NCBI RefSeq assembly: GCF_010727475.1
Contig: NZ_AP022567.1
Span: 7,564,001 to 7,628,000 of the forward strand
Origin: Mycolicibacterium mageritense
GTDB lineage: Bacteria > Actinomycetota > Actinomycetes > Mycobacteriales > Mycobacteriaceae
Reading direction: 5' to 3'
DNA length: 64,000 nucleotides
Both the position numbers and the translations under genes were made by a program. The notes under the pieces are model-generated. The model had not been told where the DNA came from. It saw only the letters and a program-made list of their open reading frames with translations, and searched no databases. Positions 40,486 to 49,396 of this stretch are shown in pieces; positions within the stretch are counted from its first letter, which is position 1; every line of letters begins with the position of its first letter.

Positions 40486-42249
40486 ATGAGTAGTCCAATA
40501 CGCTATCGGCGCGTGCCGTCACGCGGCACGCTGCCAAACATGGACGCGCTGTGCGCCGAATCGCCGCCCGGAATCGCGGGCCGGCCGGGCCGCGATGCGT
40601 TGCGCCACGTGACGTTCACCCGCTGGGTCTGGGGCGCTGCGGCGATCAGTATGGCGGGCGGCGGAATCGTCTCACTGTTCTTGGCTTTCGCCGCGCCGAT
40701 CCTGCTCAGCCCCGACGCGACCGATCGCCTGCTGCTGCGCGGGGGTGCCACGCTCGCTGTGTTCCTGACCGTGGCGGTGCCGGTGCTGCTGCGAAATCGG
40801 AGGCGTCGGTTCAGGGTGGGCACGCGGTGGCTCGGCGCGGGCCGGCCGCCGACCGACACCGAACGACAGATGGTGCTCGCCGCACCCGCCGAGGCCGCCC
40901 GGATGTCGGCGATCATGTGGGGCATCGGCGCTGTGGTGTTCGCGTTGCTCGGCGTCACGGAAACGATTTCGGCGGCGCTGTACATCTTCGCGACCGTGGT
41001 TCTCGGTGGGATCAGCACGAGCGCCGTGTGGTATCTGGTCGTCGAGCGCATCATGCGGCCGATGTCCGCGCGGGCATTGTGCGGTGACGCACCCGACCGC
41101 CGTGTCGGTCCGACGATCCAGCTGCGGTTGACCATGGCCTGGACCCTGGCCACCGGGGTGCCGCTGCTCGGTGTCATGGTCCTGACGGTCGGCTACCTCG
41201 CCGACGTCGGATTCGCCGCCCAACCCACGTTCGTGGCGATCCTGCTGTTGATAGTGGTGGCGATCGCGGTCGGGTTGTTCGCGATCCTGATCGCGGTGCG
41301 GTCGGTGGCCGAACGTATCCGGGCGCTCCGCCGCGCCCTGGCCCGCGTGCAGGCCGGCGATTTCGGCGCCAGGGTCGAGGTCGACGACAGCAGCGAAATC
41401 GGCAGGCTGCAAGCCGGTTTCAACACAATGGCGGCGGGTCTGGCAGAGCGGGAACGCATTCGCGATGCGTTCGGGGTCTACGTCGACCACGACGTCGCCG
41501 AGCACATCCTCGACGCGGGCGCGACGCTGCCGGGCGAAGAGGTCGAGGTGACATTGATGTTCGTCGACGTTCGCGGGTTCACCGCGTTCGCAGAGAAGCT
41601 GCGGCCCGCCGATGTGGTCGCCACGCTCAACCGGCTTTTCGAGCGCATCGTCCCACTCGTGCACCTGCACGGCGGCCATGTCGACAAGTACGCGGGCGAC
41701 GGATTGATGGCGGTGTTCGGGGCGCCGCGCCGACACATCGATCACGCCGACCGGGCCCTGACCGCGGCCCTGGAGATCGCCGACGCGGTGTCCGACGAAT
41801 TCACCGGGACACTGTCGGTGGGCATCGGGCTCAACTCCGGGCCGGTGGTGGCGGGCAACGTCGGTGGGGCGGGGCGGCTGGAGTTCTCCGTGATCGGCGA
41901 TGCGGTCAACGTGGCGGCCCGAGTCGAGTCGGCGACCCGCCAGACGGGTGACAGCGTGCTGGTCACCGGCCGAACCATGGCTTTGCTCAAGGGCATTCAC
42001 GGAGATTTCGTCGAACGCCCCGGGCTTGCGCTCAAGGGCAAGACCACGCCGGTCCAGATCTACGCACCCGGAGTGTCAGCGCGCGTCGAACTCCAGAGCG
42101 GATTCCGCGGAGTCGACGTGGCCGTTGCTGATGATGGTGAGGCTGTCAGGCCGGATCTGGTACAGGGCACCGTCGGCCGGGTTGGTGGCGTCGAACCCGC
42201 CGCCTGCGCGCTCGGCGGTCGAGATCTCGAGATTCGCGCCGTCCCTTAA
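40486..42249 (+). CDS. Membrane adenylate cyclase with HAMP domain
   Basis: 587 residues. Six hydrophobic segments occupy about 45-280, a HAMP linker follows (RSVAERIRALRRALARVQAGDFGARV), and then a class III nucleotide cyclase domain (about 345-530: LMFVDVRGFTAFAE, HVDKYAGDGLMAVFG, VGIGLNSGPVVAGNVGG). The layout matches mycobacterial Rv1318c/Rv1319c/Rv1320c/Rv3645 cyclases, which make cAMP. Residues beyond about 535 lie over the kinase gene on the other strand and look unrelated to the family. ATG 40486 follows AAGGA; ATG 40540 is an alternative. Confidence 0.9.
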   Translation: MSSPIRYRRVPSRGTLPNMDALCAESPPGIAGRPGRDALRHVTFTRWVWGAAAISMAGGGIVSLFLAFAAPILLSPDATDRLLLRGGATLAVFLTVAVPVLLRNRRRRFRVGTRWLGAGRPPTDTERQMVLAAPAEAARMSAIMWGIGAVVFALLGVTETISAALYIFATVVLGGISTSAVWYLVVERIMRPMSARALCGDAPDRRVGPTIQLRLTMAWTLATGVPLLGVMVLTVGYLADVGFAAQPTFVAILLLIVVAIAVGLFAILIAVRSVAERIRALRRALARVQAGDFGARVEVDDSSEIGRLQAGFNTMAAGLAERERIRDAFGVYVDHDVAEHILDAGATLPGEEVEVTLMFVDVRGFTAFAEKLRPADVVATLNRLFERIVPLVHLHGGHVDKYAGDGLMAVFGAPRRHIDHADRALTAALEIADAVSDEFTGTLSVGIGLNSGPVVAGNVGGAGRLEFSVIGDAVNVAARVESATRQTGDSVLVTGRTMALLKGIHGDFVERPGLALKGKTTPVQIYAPGVSARVELQSGFRGVDVAVADDGEAVRPDLVQGTVGRVGGVEPAACALGGRDLEIRAVP

Positions 42250-43620
42250 CCGTTCACCCCGATAGTAGAAGCTGTTCGAACCGGTCTGGCAGATCACCGC
42301 GATGGACTGCGCGGTGCGGATCATCGCGGCAGGCGTGCTGCCCGAGTCGCAGCGCGCCGTGTGACCGACGAAGCCCTGCGCATCCGTGCCGCTCACATCG
42401 AGCGGTCCGGCCTTCTTGGTGGTGGTCGTCGGCGTGGTCGTCTCGGTCGTCGTGTTGTCCTGCTCGGGCGGTGCGGCCAACGGGGTGCGGCGGGTCGAAC
42501 CGCTCGTGTCGTCACCGCTGACCAATATCGCGGCCAGCACGGCCGCGACGCCCAGGAGCACTGCCGTCGCCACGACCAAAGTCACATGCGAACGACGGAA
42601 TCGTTGTTTGCGGGCGGGCGGCGCGGCAGCGGGCACCGCTGCCGCAGGTGCCGGTGGTGGGAGTTGCGGCGGATACGGCGTGTAGCCCGTGCCCTCCGGG
42701 TTGGGATAGACCGCCGAGAACTCGCGCGTCTGTGGCCTGGGCGGGATCGGATCGGGCGCGGGCGCCGGCGGGACGGGCCGGAAGTCGGCGGCCGCCTGCG
42801 TCGCGGCTCGGGCCAGGTCGCCTGCCGTCGGATAGCGGGCGGCCGCCTCCTTGGCCATGCCCCGGGCGATGACTTCGTCGAACGCGCGGGTGATGCCACG
42901 GCGCATGATGCTGGGCCGCGGTGGCGGCGTGAACATGTGCGCGCTCATCAGTTGCCGCAGGTCGCCCGTCTCGAACGGCGGACGACCCGTCAGGCACTCG
43001 TACAACAGGCACGTCAGCGCATAGATGTCGGCCGGTGGCCCCACCGGTCCCCCGCCGAACCGCTCGGGCGCCATGTAGGCACTCGAGCCGATCAGCACGC
43101 CCGTCATGGTGACGCTGGCCTCACCGCCGCCGTAGGCGATGCCGAAATCGACGAGGTACGCGAAGTCGTTTGCGGTCAGCAGGACGTTCTCGGGCTTGAT
43201 GTCGCGGTGCACCAGTCCGTCGGCGTGCGCGGCGTCCAGTGCCGACGCGACCTGTGTGATGATCGCCGCGGCCCGCACGGGGTCGAGTGGCCCGTGCGCC
43301 CGCAGCAGATCCTTGATGCTGCCGCCCTCGACCAGCCGCATGTCGATGAAGAGGACGCCGTCGATATCGCCGAAGTCGTGCACCGGGATCACGTGCGGTT
43401 CCTGCAACCGCGCCGCCACGCGCGACTCGCGGCGGAACCGCGCTTGATAACTCGGATCGGCGGCGACCTCGGTGCGCAGCACCTTGACCGCCACCGTCCG
43501 GTCTTTCACCGTGTCGTAGGCGCGGTACACCTCACCCATGCCGCCCACACCGATCAGAGACCGCAGTTCGTAAGGCCCGAACCGGGTACCGATGCGCGAT
43601 GCGCCGGGGGGCGTGGGCAT
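42076..43620 (-). CDS. Transmembrane Ser/Thr protein kinase (PknD/PknH type)
   Basis: 514 residues. N-terminal kinase domain with the glycine loop GVGGMGEVY, Lys46, catalytic HRDIKPEN (Asp140) and DFG (158-160); a Pro-rich juxtamembrane part (282-335); one membrane helix (about 346-367); a Thr-rich linker; and an extracellular domain of about 110 residues with a few cysteines. ATG 43620 follows GGAAGGATC. Its 3' end overlaps the convergent cyclase gene by 174 bases. Not assignable to a numbered Pkn. Confidence 0.92.
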   Translation of the reverse strand: MPTPPGASRIGTRFGPYELRSLIGVGGMGEVYRAYDTVKDRTVAVKVLRTEVAADPSYQARFRRESRVAARLQEPHVIPVHDFGDIDGVLFIDMRLVEGGSIKDLLRAHGPLDPVRAAAIITQVASALDAAHADGLVHRDIKPENVLLTANDFAYLVDFGIAYGGGEASVTMTGVLIGSSAYMAPERFGGGPVGPPADIYALTCLLYECLTGRPPFETGDLRQLMSAHMFTPPPRPSIMRRGITRAFDEVIARGMAKEAAARYPTAGDLARAATQAAADFRPVPPAPAPDPIPPRPQTREFSAVYPNPEGTGYTPYPPQLPPPAPAAAVPAAAPPARKQRFRRSHVTLVVATAVLLGVAAVLAAILVSGDDTSGSTRRTPLAAPPEQDNTTTETTTPTTTTKKAGPLDVSGTDAQGFVGHTARCDSGSTPAAMIRTAQSIAVICQTGSNSFYYRGERLRDGANLEISTAERAGGGFDATNPADGALYQIRPDSLTIISNGHVDSAESALEFDAR

Positions 43621-43700
43621 TCGACGATCCTTCCAGGGTTCCAGGGGTGTATCGGTGACGAGGATAGATCTGTTTCGCCCCGACCCCCGGAAACCGCCGG

Positions 43701-44957
43701 TCAGTCGAACGCCGAGTGCGGCGCGCCGATGCCCGGATCGATCTTCACCGGCCCGGCCGCCGACGGCGCCACCGGGAAGTCGAAGATTGCTGTCGGGATG
43801 TACACCGTCGCACAAGCATTGGGTATGTCCACGACGCCAGATAGCCGGCCCTCGATCGGTGCGGCGCCGAGCAGCAGATACGCCTGCTCAGGGCTGTAGC
43901 CGAACTTTGTGAGGTAATCGATGGCATGCAGGCAGGCTCGCTGGTAGGACAGGTGCGAGTCGAGGTAGCGCTGCTCACCGTCGAGCGTGACCGACGTGCC
44001 CGAGAAGGCCAGCCACTCGGAGTACTGCGGATCAGTGTTTCCGGGCATGAATATGGCGTTCTCGCTCACCCCGTAGGTCTCCATGCCGCCCGGGATCACG
44101 TCCACCCGCAGATCGATGAAGCCACCCATCTCGATCGCGCCGCAGAACGTGATCTCACCGTCGCCCTGTGAGAAGTGCAGATCGCCCACCGACAGGTTCG
44201 CGCCGTCGACGTACACCGGGTAGAAGATCCGGCTGCCCTTGGTCAGGTTCTTGATGTCCTGATTGCCACCGTTCTCCCGCGGCGGCGCGGTGCGGGCCGC
44301 TTCGCCTGCGGCCTTGGTGAAGGCATCGCCCGTCAGGCCGCCGAGGATCGCGTCCTGCGGTTCGGGCGGCAGCGCGAGCGGCGGCACCCGGTCCGGGTCG
44401 GTCGCGATCAGGGCAGCCTCACGGGTGTTCCACTTTGCCAGCAGCCCCGTCGACGGCGCCGTTCCCATCAGGCCCGGGTGCACGATGCCCGTGAACTCGA
44501 CGTGGGGCACGTGGCGCGATGTCGCCTTCTGACCCGAGAAGTCCCAGATCGCCTTGTACGCATCGGGAAACTGGTCGGTGAGGAATCCGCCGCCGTTGAG
44601 CTTGGGGAAGATCCCGGTGTAACCCCACCCCTGGCCGGCCAACGGGCCCGAATCCTCTTGCGGGATCGGGCCGACATCGAGGATGTCCACGATCAGCAGG
44701 TCGCCGGGTTTGGCCCCCTCGACCGCGATCGGCCCGGACAGCACGTGCACCGTGGTGAGCGGCGCGTTGAGAATGTCGTCGGCGGAATCGTCGTTGACGA
44801 TGGCACCGTCGAACCATTCCCGGCAGTGCACGCGGAACGAATCGCCCTTCTTGACGGTCACCGCGGCCGGGATGTCGGGGTGCCACCGGTTGTGGCCCAG
44901 CTTCTCCTGATCGGTGAACTTCTTGGTCGAATCGAGCGGGAACACAACCTCGGGCAT
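43701..44957 (-). CDS. fmdA: Formamidase
   Basis: 418 residues of the FmdA/AmdA acetamidase-formamidase family, hydrolysing formamide to formate and ammonia. Recognisable parts: the MPEVVFPLDSTKKF start, the KKGDSFRVHCREWFDG segment, GPLAGQGWGYTGIFP, HVEFTGIVHPGLMGTAPS and GDLHFSQGDGEITFCGAIEMGG. It follows the FmdB-like zinc ribbon gene with a gap of 10 bases. It provides ammonia, and its formate product would join the one-carbon pool. Confidence 0.93.
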   Translation of the reverse strand: MPEVVFPLDSTKKFTDQEKLGHNRWHPDIPAAVTVKKGDSFRVHCREWFDGAIVNDDSADDILNAPLTTVHVLSGPIAVEGAKPGDLLIVDILDVGPIPQEDSGPLAGQGWGYTGIFPKLNGGGFLTDQFPDAYKAIWDFSGQKATSRHVPHVEFTGIVHPGLMGTAPSTGLLAKWNTREAALIATDPDRVPPLALPPEPQDAILGGLTGDAFTKAAGEAARTAPPRENGGNQDIKNLTKGSRIFYPVYVDGANLSVGDLHFSQGDGEITFCGAIEMGGFIDLRVDVIPGGMETYGVSENAIFMPGNTDPQYSEWLAFSGTSVTLDGEQRYLDSHLSYQRACLHAIDYLTKFGYSPEQAYLLLGAAPIEGRLSGVVDIPNACATVYIPTAIFDFPVAPSAAGPVKIDPGIGAPHSAFD

Positions 44958-44967
44958 TGATCCTCCT

Positions 44968-45252
44968 TCAGGGGCGGGGCAATTTTTGATGAAGCGGGTT
45001 GGTGGTGACTTTTTGCCGACGCGTCGGCGACGACGGTGTGCTGACGACCGCCGGGCGGTCGGCTGTGGCTCGGGTCGCGTCCTGCAGCGCCATGGCCGAC
45101 TTGTCGGCGCGACCGAGGTTGGGAGACGAAATCGTCCGGCGGGCCGTGCCGCCGCATTCCGGGCAGTCGATCACGTCAGGGCGGGAATCCATCGGATACC
45201 GCTGATTCGTGGTGCCACAACCGGAATTGCATCGAAACGCATAGAGCACCAA
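44968..45252 (-). CDS. fmdB: FmdB-family zinc ribbon protein
   Basis: 94 residues. The N-terminal MVLYAFRCNSGCG and DCPECGG are the FmdB/regulatory zinc-ribbon pattern (two cysteine pairs). The rest is Ser/Thr/Arg-rich. Start is TTG 45252 behind GAGGAAACC, which keeps the usual MxLYxFRC spacing; GTG 45249 is the other option. Genetically linked to formamidase in several bacteria; the molecular role is unclear. Confidence 0.88.
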   Translation of the reverse strand: MVLYAFRCNSGCGTTNQRYPMDSRPDVIDCPECGGTARRTISSPNLGRADKSAMALQDATRATADRPAVVSTPSSPTRRQKVTTNPLHQKLPRP

Positions 45253-45525
45253 CAGGTTTCCTCGCTATCACCGAGCGGTGTGGACACATGCAACATTACC
45301 TATGACTTCCGCTTCGTGCGGGCCAGTTCGAGAAAAAACTTCCATCTGGAACTGTTATGTCTGGATGCTCCGCCCGCTTGACGCTGCGTCCAGGGCGCAA
45401 AAGTGCGAGAAACCCACACCCTCATTGCAGAGTCAACACCGGGAGCCGTGCACACCCACCCGCCCCCGCGAGGCGGTGCGGTAGCTTCACGCGAGACCTG
45501 ACGGCAAACGAGGAGCCGGTTTCTT

Positions 45526-47451
45526 GTGAACGATCTCAAGCCGTTCATCCCCTCGATCGACTGGGGCGCCGAAGCGCTGCATTCACTGTGGTGGCTCGCG
45601 CAGGCATGGACCATCGCCGCGGTGTGCACGCTCGCGGTGCTGACACTGCTGGCCCGTTACACCACGTGGGGCCGGCAGTTCTGGGCCGTGACGGGTGCGT
45701 ATTTCACCGGCGCGCACAGCGTCAAGGTCTGGGCGGTGCTGGGCGCGATGCTGCTTTCGGTGATCATCGGTGTGCGCCTTTCGGTGCTGTTCAGCTATCA
45801 GAGCAACGATCTGTACTCGGCGGCCCAGATCGCGGTGCAGGGCTTCGCGACCGGCAACGACACAGTGAAAGAATCTGGGATACACGGCTTTTGGGTGTCG
45901 CTGCTGACCTTCTGCCTGCTCGCGGCCATCTTGGTGACGCGAGTGCTGGTCGACCTGTTCATGACGCAGCGCTTCATGCTGGCCTGGCGGACGTGGCTCA
46001 CCGATCGGCTCACGGGCGACTGGCTCGACGGCCGCGCCTACTACCGGAACCGGTTCATCGACCAGACCATCGACAACCCGGATCAGCGCATCCAGTCCGA
46101 CATCGACGTGTTCACCGCGCTGTCCGGGCCGCAGCCGAACACGCCACACCAAACCAGCAACGGCACACTGCCTTTCGGTGCGATCTCGGCGATCGTGTCG
46201 GTGATCTCGTTCACGTCGATCCTGTGGAACCTCTCGGGGGAGTTGAGCGTGTTCGGCATCGACATCCCGCGTGCCCTTTTCTGGTCGGTGTTCGTCTACG
46301 TCGCGTTCGCGACCGTGATCGCGTTCGCGCTCGGCCGCCCGCTCATCCGGTTGTCGTTCAACAACGAGAAATTCAACGCCGCGTTCCGGTATGCCTTGGT
46401 ACGGCTGCGCGACGCCGCCGAGTCGATCGCGCTGTACCGCGGCGAAAAGGCCGAACGCGGTCAGCTGCGGCAACGGTTCGCCTCGGTCGTCGCCAACTAC
46501 AAGCGCTTCGTCAACCGGACCCTGGTGTTCACCGGGTGGAACCTGTCGATGAACCACATCATCATTCCGTTGCCCTGGCTTCTGCAGGCACCGCGGCTGT
46601 TCGCCGGCCAGATCCAACTGGGCGCGGTCACGCAGTCGGTGACGGCGTTCGGCGCGATCCAGGACGCGTTGTCGTTCTTCCGCAACTCCTACGACACGTT
46701 CGCCGGTTACCGCGCGTCGATCATGCGCCTGCACGGCCTGGTCACCGCCGACACACAGAGCCGAGCTCTGCCCCAGCTCGCCATCGCCGAAAGCCTGGGC
46801 AGCGTGGTCGAACTCGACCGCGTCGAGGTGCGCAACCCGGCAGGCGAACAGTTGATCCGCGACCTGAGTCTGAGTCTCGGCACCGGCGAGGCGATGATCA
46901 TCACGGGCGAATCGGGAACAGGGAAAACCACATTGCTGCGCAGTATGGCCCAGCTGTGGCCCTACACGTCGGGCACCATGCGCTGCCCGCTGGGCGACAA
47001 CGAGACGCTGTTCCTGTCCCAGCTGCCCTACGTTCCGCTCGGCGACCTGCGCACCGTGGTGTCGTATCCGCACCAACCCGGCGACCTTCCCGACCGCGTG
47101 CTGCGCGATGCGCTGCTCGCCGTGGCGCTGCCCCGCTACGTCGACCGGCTCGACGAAGTCGACGACTGGGCCAAGGTGCTGTCCCCCGGCGAGCAGCAAC
47201 GCGTCGCGTTCGCCCGCGTGCTGTTGACGAAACCCAAGGCGGTGTTTCTCGACGAAGCCACGTCGGCATTGGACGAACCATTGGAGTTCATGATCTACGC
47301 GCTGGTCCGGCGCGAACTTCCCGACACGGTGTTCATCAGCGTCACCCACCGCAGCACGGTCAACCGCCACCACGAGCAACGGCTCGAACTGCTCGGTGAC
47401 GGGCGGTGGCGACTCGGCCGAATCGACGACACAGAGCCGGTTTCCGTGTAG
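45526..47451 (+). CDS. bacA: BacA/SbmA-type ABC transporter (Rv1819c-like)
   Basis: 641 residues, one chain with an SbmA/BacA-like membrane domain (about six helices, 20-350) and an ABC ATPase (Walker A GESGTGKTT near 461-469, signature LSPGEQQR, Walker B AVFLDEATSALD). M. tuberculosis Rv1819c has the same layout and size and is known to import vitamin B12 and hydrophilic peptides such as bleomycin. GTG 45526 after AGGAG. No cobalamin riboswitch was recognised in the 273-base upstream region. Confidence 0.93.
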   Translation: MNDLKPFIPSIDWGAEALHSLWWLAQAWTIAAVCTLAVLTLLARYTTWGRQFWAVTGAYFTGAHSVKVWAVLGAMLLSVIIGVRLSVLFSYQSNDLYSAAQIAVQGFATGNDTVKESGIHGFWVSLLTFCLLAAILVTRVLVDLFMTQRFMLAWRTWLTDRLTGDWLDGRAYYRNRFIDQTIDNPDQRIQSDIDVFTALSGPQPNTPHQTSNGTLPFGAISAIVSVISFTSILWNLSGELSVFGIDIPRALFWSVFVYVAFATVIAFALGRPLIRLSFNNEKFNAAFRYALVRLRDAAESIALYRGEKAERGQLRQRFASVVANYKRFVNRTLVFTGWNLSMNHIIIPLPWLLQAPRLFAGQIQLGAVTQSVTAFGAIQDALSFFRNSYDTFAGYRASIMRLHGLVTADTQSRALPQLAIAESLGSVVELDRVEVRNPAGEQLIRDLSLSLGTGEAMIITGESGTGKTTLLRSMAQLWPYTSGTMRCPLGDNETLFLSQLPYVPLGDLRTVVSYPHQPGDLPDRVLRDALLAVALPRYVDRLDEVDDWAKVLSPGEQQRVAFARVLLTKPKAVFLDEATSALDEPLEFMIYALVRRELPDTVFISVTHRSTVNRHHEQRLELLGDGRWRLGRIDDTEPVSV

Positions 47452-47460
47452 CCGGGCCAT

Positions 47461-48495
47461 ATGTCCGACAAGATGGCTGCCATGGACCACATCACCTTCA
47501 TCCCCACCGTCGAGCAGCTGCACTACACGTTCGGCGGCGCCGAGCCTGTCATGCGCATCCGGCCGGGAACCGTTTTGACGTTGTGGGCCGAGGACGCCTA
47601 CGGCGGCCGCATCACGAGCGTCGACTCCGTCGCGACCGTCGCGCTGGACACCGAAGATCTCAATCCGCAGACCGGACCGTTCTGGATCGAGGGCGCCGAG
47701 CCGGGCGACACCCTGGCAATCCACTTCGTCGACCTGACCCCTGCGCGCAGCTGGGGCGCGTCGACCACCATTCCGTTCTTCGGCGGGCTCACCAGCACGC
47801 CGGCCAGCCCCACGCTGCAGAATCCGCTCACGGAGCGCACGTGGATCTACGAATACGACTCGGCCGCACGCACAGTCGGATTCTCCGCGCGCGGCAGCAA
47901 CTTCGAGGTGGCGCTGCCCGCCAATCCGATGCTCGGCACCGTCGGTGTTGCTCCGGCCCGGCGCGAGGTGCGCAGCTCGCTGGTGCCCGAGGCATTCGGC
48001 GGCAACATGGACACGCCCGAGATGGTGGCGGGCGCCACCTGTTATCTGCGGGTCAACGTGGAAGGCGCGCTCTTCTCGCTGGGCGACGGCCATTACCGGC
48101 AGGGTGAGGGCGAGTCGTGCGGCACCGCGGTGGAAGGCGCGATGAATGTCACCGCGATCGTCGAACTCATCAAGGGCGGTGGCCCGGCCTGGCCGCGGCT
48201 GGAGAACGACACGCACCTGATGACCATCGGCTCGGGGCGCCCGCTGGAGGAGGCGTGGCGCGCGGGTCAGGTCGAGATGATCACGTGGCTCGGCGAGCTG
48301 TACGGCCTGGACCGCCTCGACGCCTACCAACTGCTCACCCAGATCTCCCTGGCACCGCTCGCCAACGTCGTCGACACCAACTACAGCTCGGTCACCAAGA
48401 TCGACAAACGGCTGCTGCCCGCGGCCCCCGCGTACGGCGGCGTCCACGACGAGTTGCGCAGCGCCGCGCGCGCCCTCGGCTCGATCTCCTACTGA
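47461..48495 (+). CDS. Acetamidase/formamidase family protein
   Basis: 344 residues, a shorter and distant FmdA-family member. It has EGAEPGDTLAIHFVDL, GVAPARREVRSS, VPEAFGGNMDTPEM, LFSLGDGHYRQGEGESCGTAVEG and the YQLLTQISLAPLANVVD tail. Substrate probably a small amide. Starts at 47461, 47473 or 47482 are all possible; none has a strong ribosome site. It lies 9 bases after bacA and 15 before the SDR, so probably in one transcript. Confidence 0.88.
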   Translation: MSDKMAAMDHITFIPTVEQLHYTFGGAEPVMRIRPGTVLTLWAEDAYGGRITSVDSVATVALDTEDLNPQTGPFWIEGAEPGDTLAIHFVDLTPARSWGASTTIPFFGGLTSTPASPTLQNPLTERTWIYEYDSAARTVGFSARGSNFEVALPANPMLGTVGVAPARREVRSSLVPEAFGGNMDTPEMVAGATCYLRVNVEGALFSLGDGHYRQGEGESCGTAVEGAMNVTAIVELIKGGGPAWPRLENDTHLMTIGSGRPLEEAWRAGQVEMITWLGELYGLDRLDAYQLLTQISLAPLANVVDTNYSSVTKIDKRLLPAAPAYGGVHDELRSAARALGSISY

Positions 48496-48510
48496 CCGGA
48501 AAGGCACATC

Positions 48511-49272
48511 ATGGATCTCGGATTGACGGGCAAACGCTTCGCGGTCACCGGCGGCACACGCGGGATCGGCCGGGCCGTGGTCGAAGGCCTGCTGGCCGAG
48601 GGCGCGGCGGTGGCCTACTGCGCCCGCACCCCTGACGCGGTCGCCGAAACCCAGACCGAGCTGGCCGCAGGCGGCGCGACCGTCGTCGGCAGCGCGGTCG
48701 ACGTGAGCGACGCGGCCGCCGTGGCCGGGTGGGTGTCGCGGACCGCTGAAGAGTTCGGCGGTCTGGACGGTGTCGTCGCGAACGTCAGCGCGCTGGCCAT
48801 CCCCGAGAGCACCGAGGCGTGGCGGACGAGCTTCGAGGTCGACCTCATGGGCACGGTCAGCCTGGTCGACGCGGCGCTGCCGCATCTGCTGGACAGCGGC
48901 GCCGGTTCCATCGTGACGATCTCGAGCGTTTCGGGCCGCGAGATCGACTTCGCGTCGGGGCCGTATGGGACGTTCAAGGCCGCCATCATCCACTACACGC
49001 AGGGCCTGGCCTACAACTACGCGGGTAAGGGAGTCCGAGCGAACTCGGTCAGCCCGGGAAACACCTACTTCCCTGGCGGCGTCTGGCCCACGATCGAGGA
49101 GAAAAACCCCGAGTTGTTCGCGGCGGCCCTGGCCCTCAACCCCACCGGCCGCATGGCCACACCCCAGGAGGTGGCCAACGCCGTGGTGTTCTTGAGCAGT
49201 TCGGCTGCCAGCTTCATCACCGGAACGAATCTCCTGGTCGACGGCGCGCTGACGCGCGGCGTGCAGTTCTGA
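48511..49272 (+). CDS. SDR-family oxidoreductase
   Basis: 253 residues: TGGTRGIG (13-20), NVSAL in the NNAG position, catalytic Ser in ISSVSG with Tyr and Lys in PYGTFKAAI, and NLLVDGALTRGVQF at the end. Substrate unknown; it follows the amidase closely. Confidence 0.9.
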   Translation: MDLGLTGKRFAVTGGTRGIGRAVVEGLLAEGAAVAYCARTPDAVAETQTELAAGGATVVGSAVDVSDAAAVAGWVSRTAEEFGGLDGVVANVSALAIPESTEAWRTSFEVDLMGTVSLVDAALPHLLDSGAGSIVTISSVSGREIDFASGPYGTFKAAIIHYTQGLAYNYAGKGVRANSVSPGNTYFPGGVWPTIEEKNPELFAAALALNPTGRMATPQEVANAVVFLSSSAASFITGTNLLVDGALTRGVQF

Positions 49273-49396
49273 GTGGGTGGGCGTCACCGAGGCTGGCGCC
49301 CCGCACGTCAGTCCCGTCTGGTAAGACGGTGGCACGACGAGCGGCACTGCATGACTGCGGCATCGCGATCCACCGACCGACCACCAAGGGTTCCTG

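Noticed and set aside
45253..45525. Possible cobalamin riboswitch before bacA
   Set aside because: No B12-box-like sequence or long leader structure was recognised.
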